Shown here: piece by piece, positions 55,667 to 64,000 of the stretch
Numbering within the stretch: the first letter of the stretch is position 1
Layout of the letters: each line of letters starts with the position of its first letter
NCBI GenBank assembly: GCA_033439685.1
Contig: JAUEDM010000005.1
Location: 2,170,001 to 2,234,000 of the forward strand
Source of the DNA: Apodospora peruviana
Lineage: Eukaryota > Ascomycota > Sordariomycetes > Sordariales > Lasiosphaeriaceae
Length of the DNA stretch: 64,000 bases
Direction: 5' to 3'
The notes under the pieces: model-generated
The model's input: the letters and a program-made list of their open reading frames with translations, nothing else
Databases searched by the model: none
Told to the model about the DNA's origin: nothing
Position numbers and translations under genes: made by a program

Positions 55667-57661
55667 TTACTCGGCGAAAGACTCAGGCCAGTAGTCCTCC
55701 ACGATCTGGTAACGGTGATCCAGGCGATGATGGCTGCGCAGCGACGACTTGAACGACTCCGCCTCCAACCCCTGGGCTCGAGGCGTCCACATACGAGGAA
55801 ACCTAATCGCCCTGTCATTCTGCCGGAACGCGAACCCGTCCCCAGTTTCCATCATTGCCGCTCCGAGAGGCAGCGACTCGTAGTCGACCTCTCCTCTGAC
55901 CGGTCCCGTCTCCCTCCAGTCTTGGAATCCGAAATTGGGATCAATGGTAACGTGGGCCGAGGACTCGGGAGACGGCTCCAGAGTCGCCTCGATAATCCCC
56001 CCAGATATGCCGATGTAAAAGTTGGGCGAAATGTCGGACGGTTTCGTGAGCGACCAGATGCCGCTAGCGCTGTACTTCCGAGGCAGCGAGTTCGACAGGA
56101 AGAAGCTGGCGTTGGGACGGTAGTATATGTGCCTCGAAAGCTCATGCCAATAGCACCTCGTGCCCAGAACGTGATTACATCGAACCTCGTGGCGTCGCTT
56201 TTTCCGGTTTGGCGGCTTCAAAAAGGGCTGCGATGGCTGCGAAAACGGCACGCTGTCCATACATGACAGCCCTGACGTATGGAAGTAGGTTTTCGTCCAG
56301 CGGAAGTCAAAGATCTTGATTGCGGCGCCGTTCATGCCGCCTCCGACAAACCGTTCGGCTCCGTAGGTCATCAGCGACTCCATGTCAGCCCATGGGTCCA
56401 CATTGTCTTGATAAACAGTGTCAAACGAAGAAGGAGTCCGCAGGTCTTGAAGTCGGCAGGTGCCATCTCTCCAGGCGCTGAGTAGCAGGTTTGTTCCTCC
56501 TGCTGCTGTGCTCGTGCTCCCCGGGGGCTGGACTGGCGTTAAGGAGTTTGGGCATATGTTTCCGTATCCAATATTGAACATGTTCTCGACATATGTGTTT
56601 TTCGCCGCTGCATGATGCGTCCATCCTGTCGGAGTGATGGTGATATACCGGAGCGGTTCTTTGCATCCTTTCAGCGCCAGAGCTAACACCTCGCCCTGAC
56701 CTTCCATCCAAGTGGCCCGGCACAACTGCGTGCTGGCCGTTTCGAAAACGTCCCGCCTCAAATCAAAGATCGTCTCCGGGGCTGCGGTTTCCGTGCTGTC
56801 ATCATCTGGGAGACTATAGAGAAATACACTTGACTTGGTAGCTGTAGCAAGAAGAGTTTTGGGGCCGGATTGCAGCACATCAACCGAGTTTATCGTGTCT
56901 TGTTCCTGATCACCAAACCCGTTCTCGGAGCCAGAATCACTAGGAAGTTCGGGGCGGAAGCGGACGAGGTTTCTGCCAAAGTCCCTGGAGCCAGCAGAAA
57001 GAAGGGCCAAGTCACCATTATCTCGACCAGCAAGAAAGACGGGATGAGGGTAGCGCTGATCCTTGATGATAGACAGAGCTCGCACGTCATCATACCCAGC
57101 GGTGAAACCTAAGTCTTTTCCTTCGGACTGCAGCCACAAGACACTCGAAGGAGCGGCGATTCCATCAGCAGCAGCTCTTCGCTGTCGGTAACGAGCGACT
57201 ATGTTCTCCCCTGCGCCCCAGATGACGAGCTCCTGGTCGGTTTCCGGGTCGAAGTGAGCGTCGATGACGGGCTGAAACAGTCCTCCCCGCCTCCGATGAT
57301 CTCTGCCCGGTTCGGGTCGAGGCAGCAATGCCTGAAACTGAAGCGCTCTCTTGTCCCACGACCGGCTCTGCCAGGTGAGGGACTCGGCCATCTGCTGCCA
57401 GCCATGGAGGCTGCGGGACGGAAGGGGGACCGAAAGGGAAGGGAACTTGCTTCTCACGAACACTCGCCAGCCATCACCAGTTATAAGGCGGTGCAGCCTT
57501 CGGCACGAGAGTGCAAGAGCTCGAAAATCTCGGGCGCTCTCGAGGCTGATTAGGACCAGCAATAAAATGTCGTCGGGCAGGTCTGCCAAAGTTGGTCCCA
57601 TTACTCCGTTTGCAGTTCCTGGCGTGACTGACGGGGTTCTGGAAAGACGTGAGATGAACAA
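55667..57661 (-). CDS. F-box protein with WD40-like propeller
   Basis: Single-exon 664-codon frame. The F-box lies at about residues 24-65: LADLPDDILLLVLISLESAR, FRALALSCRRLHRLITGDGW, supporting a substrate-receptor role in SCF ubiquitin ligases. The rest has repeated beta-propeller-like segments, e.g. LAGRDNGDLALLSAGSRDF, LLSAWRDGTCRLQDLRTPSS and GGGMNGAAIKIFDFRWTKT, the last two being WD-like (…DLR, …DFR). Start chosen at 57661 (MFISRLSRTPS); MGPTLADLPDD further in is an alternative. The substrate is unknown. Divergent from the P450, sharing about 0.6 kb of promoter. Confidence 0.87.
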   Translation of the reverse strand: MFISRLSRTPSVTPGTANGVMGPTLADLPDDILLLVLISLESARDFRALALSCRRLHRLITGDGWRVFVRSKFPSLSVPLPSRSLHGWQQMAESLTWQSRSWDKRALQFQALLPRPEPGRDHRRRGGLFQPVIDAHFDPETDQELVIWGAGENIVARYRQRRAAADGIAAPSSVLWLQSEGKDLGFTAGYDDVRALSIIKDQRYPHPVFLAGRDNGDLALLSAGSRDFGRNLVRFRPELPSDSGSENGFGDQEQDTINSVDVLQSGPKTLLATATKSSVFLYSLPDDDSTETAAPETIFDLRRDVFETASTQLCRATWMEGQGEVLALALKGCKEPLRYITITPTGWTHHAAAKNTYVENMFNIGYGNICPNSLTPVQPPGSTSTAAGGTNLLLSAWRDGTCRLQDLRTPSSFDTVYQDNVDPWADMESLMTYGAERFVGGGMNGAAIKIFDFRWTKTYFHTSGLSCMDSVPFSQPSQPFLKPPNRKKRRHEVRCNHVLGTRCYWHELSRHIYYRPNASFFLSNSLPRKYSASGIWSLTKPSDISPNFYIGISGGIIEATLEPSPESSAHVTIDPNFGFQDWRETGPVRGEVDYESLPLGAAMMETGDGFAFRQNDRAIRFPRMWTPRAQGLEAESFKSSLRSHHRLDHRYQIVEDYWPESFAE

Positions 57662-58278
57662 GCAGAATCAGTAGACTAGAAAAAAAACCTGTATTTTTGA
57701 TAATATATTCAGGATATAAGCTATTAGAGACGGCTCGCCGAACTTGAAAATGACGTACGTTGTAGCCTGTCGATTTCCATGTATTTCTTTGCGAGTTGTG
57801 TGGTTCAGTTCGATTGGGTTGCCACCTTGAAAACTGAAAAGCATCACTGCAGTCGATGTCAGCCCAGCACGCCCAGCACGCCCAGAAACATGCCCTGAAA
57901 TAATTTTGACTCGGGCAGCCACCAACCAAATTCTCATCTTGCTGCAAACTGAAGGCGGTGTCCCGCTTGACATTTCTTTTCATATCAAAACAACAAAAAC
58001 TTTACTACCTTATTAGCTTAATACCTAGTTCTTGGACGGATTTGGGAAACCGCTGCGCATACCTGCCTGGCAGATTCAGGCACCAAACGATTATTAGTGG
58101 CTGTTCCAGCCAAGCAACCCCGACCACTGCAGAATACAGCAAACCTCGCCCCCACTGATCACCTACCTGACCGATATACCTAGCACGAGATGATCAACCA
58201 TTGGTAATTCTTAGATTGAGATAATCAATTCTACACAGTCGCAAACCGGTCCATGCCATCGAATCTGAACCTTGGGCG
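57662..58278. promoter_or_regulatory. Shared F-box/P450 divergent promoter
   Basis: 617 bp between divergent start codons. A GCCCAGCAC GCCCAGCAC GCCCAG tandem repeat is at about 57869-57893. AT-rich in the middle. Confidence 0.5.
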
Positions 58279-60040
58279 ATGATTGCCGACACCGCGGGCG
58301 TTTCGCTCGGGCCAACCGCCGCCCTTGTCCTCGTCTTCCTCGCCTATCGATTCATCCTCCATCCCATCTTGCTTTCACCTCTTGCACACATACCCAATGC
58401 GCACTGGTCTTCACCACTGTCACGGCTATGGATTCTCAATACCCGCTGGACAGGTCGAGAGAACCGGATTCGACATGCCCTCCACCGCAAACTGGGGCCC
58501 GTCATCCGACTTGGGCCCAATGAGCTGAGCATCAGCGACATCAACAGCGTCCGCACCGTTTATAAAGGCAGGTTTGACAAGTCCACATGGTACTCTGTGT
58601 TTGATAATTACGGGTATGACAATACCACTTAGTGATCGTGTGCAACCTCCTGCTCACACTACCTTGGCCACAAAGAGCGCCATGCATGTTTTCGACTCGC
58701 GGAGCAGCAGAGCACTCGGCACGGAAGCGGCTGATCTCGAATGTCTACTCCAAGTCCTACATCCAGTCAAGCCTGGCCGCCTTGGCGCAGGCTGCTGCCA
58801 TCCTCCATGACAGACTCTTGCCCCTGCTTGAGGAGTCAGTCTCCGAGGCACAGATCCCGCATGGAATAGACTTGTTTTCTATCTACATGGCTGCCACCAT
58901 GGACTTCATTTCGGCTTACATCTTTGGTCTGGGCGGCGGAACCGACTTCCTTCGCAACAAGGGCTACCGAGACCACTTTCTCGAGATGTACAAGGCGCGG
59001 AATGATTACGGCTTCTATGACCAGGAACTACCTGCCGTCACCCGCTTCTGTCGAAGGCTAGGCATCCCGTTCTGTCCCAAGTGGGTTGATTCGGCCAACA
59101 GGGAGCTTGAGGACTGGTGCCGGCGACGTTGTGATAATGTTGCCGCAAAAGTCTCCTCTGCGTCGGGCCTATCGACAAAACTAGATACCTCAGATGAGCC
59201 AGTAGTCTGGAGAGCCCTAGTCGGCGGCCTAGAAAAGGAAGCAAAGACGAACGGGTCTACCTCTATCTTATATCCCACGGCTCTGTCCAACATCAGGCCA
59301 TCGATTGCCTCGGAGCTCTTGGATCACATCCTGGCTGGCCAAGAGACTGCCGGCTTAACTCTGTCATACCTCAGCTGGAGGTTATCGAAGTCCCTTAGCC
59401 TCCAAGCAGAGCTGCGCTCCGAACTCCGGACTCTTAATCCAAACCTGAAGACGAACAACAAGCCCAACTCTCGGCAAATGCCAGACCCCAAAGAACTTGC
59501 CAACCTACCACTGCTTCACGCTCTTATCATGGAGACCCTTCGTCTTCATGCACCGATTCCAGGCGCACAACCACGGCAGACACCGGACTCGGGCTGCCAG
59601 ATAGGACGGTACCAGGTCCCAGGGGGTAGCAGAATTGCAGCAACGGCATACAGCCTCCATCGAGACGAGGACGTGTTTCCAGACTCGGAAAAGTGGGATC
59701 ATACACGATGGCTTGTTGAGGGAGAAGATGACGAAGAAGAAGAGAGGAAGAAACGACAGAGACAGTTCTGGGCGTTTAGTTCGGGCGGTAGGATGTGCGT
59801 TGGGTCAAACTTTGCGATGCATGGTGAGTCTGGCAGGCGTACTTTAGCCTCGTTAATGAGGAGAGCCATAATGCTGACGGGTTGCGAACACATACAGAGA
59901 TGAAGCTGATGATTTGCGCCATCTATTCCAACTACACGAGCCATATTGTTGACGATTCTGGCATGGATCAGCAGAGTGATGGGTATACGGGTCGGCCGGC
60001 ACACGAGAGGCTTTTCTTGCGCTTTGAGAAGGTTGAGTAG
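58279..60040 (+). CDS. Cytochrome P450 monooxygenase
   Basis: Haem-thiolate monooxygenase of the fungal microsomal type. Exons 58279-58613, 58676-59823, 59898-60040; 1626 nt, 541 aa. N-terminal membrane anchor LGPTAALVLVFLAYRFILHP. Exon 1/2 join reads FDNYGAPCMFSTRG, followed by SEH/ARKR-type sequence. I-helix LAGQETAGLTLSYLSWRLS, ExxR ETLR at residues 398-401, and haem loop FSSGGRMCVG (Cys486). The C-terminal exon supplies EMKLMICAIYSNYTSHIV. Introns 62 and 74 bp, donors GTATGA and GTGAGT. An ExxR-to-Cys interval of 88 residues with a charged EGEDDEEEERKK insert. The family and substrate cannot be assigned; a xenobiotic or secondary-metabolite role is inferred only. Confidence 0.92.
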
Positions 60041-62199
60041 AAGACCAAGCTGCTCTGGGGGGCAAATAATATAAACAGACCTCGTGGCGAGTACACCATC
60101 CTAGGGCTAGAAAGTGGTTTTCTGGAAGGAATGTAGGTACTCAAATGAGTATTTTCAATCGCCGCTACCTTGGGGACTTGAAAGTACGAGCTAGGAGTCC
60201 TTATAAAGTACCCGACGACAACTACCTGGTATTTACCGTGGAAAAGGGTATGTGTAGAACTTCCGTTCAGCAACTATTGCACCAGGTCGGACAGGCAGGT
60301 TCGTATATCTTGCGTTGATACGATGGTGGTCGCGGTGCCGTATTCGTCTCGGCCCCGCACGATCGGCAAGTCCCCGGACCCAGGAGTTATACAGTGCTTA
60401 CCTATCTCTAGACTTTCCATATACTCGGGATTGTTTTTTTTTGACATTCAAGTTGAAGAACGAAGCTTGGCGGTCAATATCATGCTGCTTGTCTCAGGTC
60501 CTACCTGGCTTGTTATTAGAATGCTACCACACTCTTAATTGCTCCAATAATGTTACATCAAGCAGAGCTGGAGTCTGGCTATGAACCAACAAGTAATGTC
60601 ATATCTATGCGGCACGTGGTTGTCCTTGGGTTTTATCATTGGACTATACAACTAATGATGATGGTCAGAATTTCTCCGCTCTCTCTTTACAGAATTCGAG
60701 ACACTACTAAGTAGGTACCTAGACATCCAGAACATCCAGGACACCCTAGAACATAACTGGGTATTGTACCGAAGAGAAGAAAAAGATGAGAACGGGGCAG
60801 GCATCCAAAGTGCCCGTCGCCGAACATCTTGACCGACGACAGACGCATGCATCGTGGTGGTGGTCGGAGTGTCCGACAGTTGACTTGCAGCTCGAGAGAT
60901 CTCGAGACCAGGGAGTTTGCCGAGGTGAACCAATCCCGAAGCTCACCCTGCCATTTGATCCCTGTTCGCAGCGATCAGTCACCCATGCCCCCGGTTCTTG
61001 GCTGCTTGCCCGCCTTGAAGATGCATGCTTTGTCAAGGTTGGCTGCGGGGGGGGGGAACCGCGGTTTCTAAATCTTAATATCACCAACATTCACTTTATC
61101 TGAGTTGCATGTTTATCGAGATAGAGAGAGCGGTCTGAGACAGAAGCCAAGACGCGGCGCAATACCTCAGGTAGGCAGTCTACCAATGCCGGCTGCAGCT
61201 TGCTGTCAGACTCCCGAGAAAAGAAATGGTGCCGGAAAACGGACGCCGAGGTGCTAACGAAAGCTTGGAGGCGCCGCCCAAAAAGCTTGTCAGTTTTTGG
61301 CCAAGCCATCCTCCCCCCACCATGCAGAACAACGTCACCCGCCATTCTTCCCATTTTATTTTTGACAATTGATGGGTGATGGCGGTTCGTAATAGCTGCT
61401 GTTCTGTCTCTCTGTATCCGTATGAGTTGACATGGAATTTTGAAGAGCTTCTTTGTTTTACTCCTCCTTGTAGCTTTGATATACTTGAGCTTCACCTTGT
61501 ATCTGCCGAGATTCTTGATGTCACTCACCTCGAAGTGACGTCGTTGGAGTTGGGCGGCACATCAAATCAGCCCGGGTCGGCTCTTTCCCGCTATTGACTT
61601 TCTTCCATTGCACTACAGCCCAGCTAGGTCGGGAGCTCGCCTTACCATACCATGATAGGTGGTATAACCGTAACCGTCGACAGCGCAAGTGGAGAGATAG
61701 GCCATCCATGCCCCGTGGGAATGAATGCACCGCACCATCGCACGGTTACACTGCATTGGATCCTCCATCTCAATAATTCGGTCCCCGAACCTGGGAAGCA
61801 CAGCAGCTTATACCGAAAGGGCATGTCCATCCAGACCTTGAAAGACCAAAATGACTTTCCCAACAAGGGAGGGAATGCAGGAAGCTCGATGCTGCCAATC
61901 ATTTCCAATGGATGCCACCTCCTACCGATCGGTGGTATATTTGAAGCTCGAGCTTCCCTCCTTCCACCCCCACCGCTCCAAATTCTCCCGAGCTTCTTCC
62001 TTCCTGGGTTCTGGTTTTCTGTGTAGATATGCGCCCCGAGAGCTGTCGAGCTTCCTAATGAGTTTGTTTCACTGGCAGCAGTAGCTTGAGCTCTACCTAC
62101 CCTATACTAGCCTCCTTTCCTGCGACGACGACCTCCCAATTCATATACGCACCACCTGACCTTACCTATTTTTACCATTTGTTTTCTATTACTCAAATC
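60041..62199. other. Spacer P450 to transporter
   Basis: About 2.2 kb holding the P450 3' UTR and transporter promoter. A G10 homopolymer lies at about 61049-61058. No gene supported; ORFs at 61091-61528 (-) and 61652-62026 (+) lack motifs. Confidence 0.45.
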
Positions 62200-64000
62200 A
62201 TGTTTGGTCGCGGCAAGAAGGCGGCGGCCGTCGCCACCACGGGGAATCCTCCCCTCGAGCAGGCGCGCCCATTCTGGAAGGCCATCATTCCCGTCATAGC
62301 TTGCGGCGCTGGTCTGTTTTCGGATGGGTATATCAATAACGTGAGTCCAACTGACCATACCAACCAACTCTCTCACTGTCAAGTCATAACTGACTTGTGA
62401 AAAATAGGTCATTGGGTCCGTCATCACGATCTTGGCGATTCAGTATGGCGATGTGTGGAAGACGTCAAACGCAAAACGCGTCTTGGGTGCAATCGCCTTC
62501 GCCGGTACCGTTGTCGGGCAGCTTGCGTTTGGGTATCTGTACGTCGATCAGACTCAAGTAATGAGTCGCGGCAGTTGTGCTAACATGTTCAGGGCGGATC
62601 ACTGGTCGCGGACCAACTCGCTGATTCTATCGACCATTATCCTGATCATCTTCACTGCGCTTGCCACGGGCTCATACTACAAGGGCGAGGCCGTGGGCAT
62701 GTTCAATATCCTCGCTGCTTGGCGATTCTTCGTAAGTCGTTCCTCTCAAGTGTGGATAACAACAATACTGATGACGAGTATAATTAGGTCGGTATCGGTA
62801 TCGGAGGAGAGTACCCAGCAGGCAGCGTCGGATGTGCAGAGTCGACCGGCGAGCTCAAGTCGGGAACGAGGAACATGTGGTTCATCATCTTCACCAACAC
62901 AATGATTGACTGGGTGAGTGAAACAAGCGACCTTTCTCCAGGTCCCGGACACTGATAGTCGCAAAAAGGGATTCGTTATCGGCGCATTTGTTCCCTATGT
63001 CGTCGCCGCAGCCTGCCACAATGACCACCTCAGCACCATCTGGCGCGTGAGTCTTGGCATCGGCGCCGTCTTCCCCTGCTCCCTCTTGGTGATGCGCTTC
63101 TTCCTGAAGGAGCCCGAGGAGTTCCAGCGCCACTCGATGAAGTATGCAAAGACGCCCTACTTGCTGGTGCTGCGCTTCTACGGCTTCCGTCTGTTTATCG
63201 TCAGCTTGGTTTGGTTCATATATGATGTTTGTTCCCTCTCTCAGAATACCATACTATTACAGAAAAACTCACATTTGGTCTATTTAGTTCTCGGCATACT
63301 CATTCAGCATCTACTCATCCACAATCCTGGCCAACATCTACGGCTCAGACGCGCCGCTGACCACAGTATTTGGGTGGAACACCGTCATCAACCTCTTCTA
63401 CATCCCGGGCACCATGCTCGGCGCGCCGCTGTCGGATCTCATCGGTCCCCGCTACGCACTGGCAGGCGGCGTCACCCTTCAAGCGATTGTCGGGTTCATC
63501 ATGGCGGGTTGCTACTCCCGGCTGGCGCAGCCGAGCATGGTCGGCGCTTTTTGTGTTGTCTACGGCATCTTCCAGTCGTTGGGCGAAGTCGGCCCGGGCA
63601 ACAATATTGGTTTGCTGGCGGCCAAGACGTGCGCAACGGGCGTGAGGGGCCAGTACTACGGCATCGCCGCGGCGATCGGCAAGATCGGCGCGTTTGTTGG
63701 TACTTATGTGTTTCCGTACATCATCGCCGCGGGCGGGGACTCGGAGGTTTTGTCGGCGCAGTACCCGTTCTGGGTATCGAGCAGTTTGTGTCTTCTCAGT
63801 GCCGCGCTCGTGCTGTTTTGTCTCCCGCACATTGGACAGGACACGATTGCTGTCGAGGACGCGCGGTTCCGTGTCTACTTGGAGGAGAATGGGTACGATA
63901 CGAGGCAGCTGGGGCTCAAGAAGGGGGAGAGTCTGGAGGCGATGGGTATGGACGCGGATGGGGCTGGTAGTGACCGTGGTGATGGGGTTGGGGAGAAGGC
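62200..64000 (+). CDS. MFS transporter, GIT1-like glycerophosphodiester permease (partial)
   Basis: Runs off the window. Exons 62200-62340, 62408-62538, 62593-62731, 62788-62913, 62969-63226 and 63288 onward; all joins keep frame. Starts MFGRGKKAAAVATTGNPPLE. TM1 region: AIIPVIACGAGLFSDGYINN; then VIGSVITILAIQYGDVWKTS, AFAGTVVGQLAFGYLADHWS, and the sugar/phosphate-type motif GIGIGGEYPAGSVGCAESTG split across introns, EYPAGSVG being typical of the phosphate:H+ symporter/GIT1 branch. Later spans include INLFYIPGTMLGAPLSDLIG and GIAAAIGKIGAFVGTYVFPY. Yeast Git1 takes up glycerophosphoinositol and is phosphate- and inositol-regulated. The C-terminal acidic tail continues past the window. Substrate assignment is by family resemblance. 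Confidence 0.88.

Overview
The window is nuclear DNA of a filamentous ascomycete, most likely a sordariomycete close to Neurospora/Chaetomiaceae. This is inferred from short introns of about 50-150 bp with GTA/GTG donors and CTAAC/CTGAC branch sites, roomy intergenic regions, dispersed TAGGTAGG/CCTAAGG low-complexity motifs, and the protein set: a fungal type III polyketide synthase, PTS2 thiolase, a PABP with an insertion in RRM4 and a GIT1-like transporter. No bacterial-style operon, CRISPR array or intact transposon was seen. I resolved about twenty gene models; for most multi-exon genes the exons were joined by hand, and the summed length is a multiple of three.

Layout. 0-7.5 kb: the 3' part of an unknown glutamine-rich protein (+), then a convergent HECT E3 ligase (hul5, -, four exons) and a long spacer. 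7.5-10 kb: poly(A)-binding protein (pab1, +) with an A-rich leader. 10.6-13.2 kb: a diverged duplication holding two short orphan coiled-coil reading frames, one broken by TGA, each behind similar leader and promoter modules. 14-20.5 kb: a membrane-anchored unknown protein with a long upstream overlapping ORF, then a universal-stress-protein-domain protein. 22-26.7 kb: mitochondrial uS7m and a 90-residue dsRNA-binding-like protein. 26.7-31.6 kb: about 5 kb with no supported gene. 31.6-39.4 kb (+): nitronate monooxygenase, pex11, type III PKS and a small membrane protein. 39.6-45.6 kb: bfr2 (-) divergent from ind1 (+), then spf30 (-). 46.8-54.1 kb (-): an unknown disordered protein, peroxisomal thiolase and fructose-1,6-bisphosphatase. 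55.7-64 kb: an F-box protein (-) divergent from a P450 (+), then the 5' part of a GIT1-like transporter running off the window.

The genes are mostly housekeeping and do not form one system. There is a loose metabolic theme (peroxisomal beta-oxidation and peroxisome proliferation, gluconeogenesis, nitroalkane oxidation, type III polyketide, P450), but these genes are interspersed with ribosome biogenesis, splicing and translation genes. The most unusual part is the 10.6-13.2 kb orphan duplication; next are the dual-frame region at 15.6-16.4 kb and the A-rich pab1 leader.
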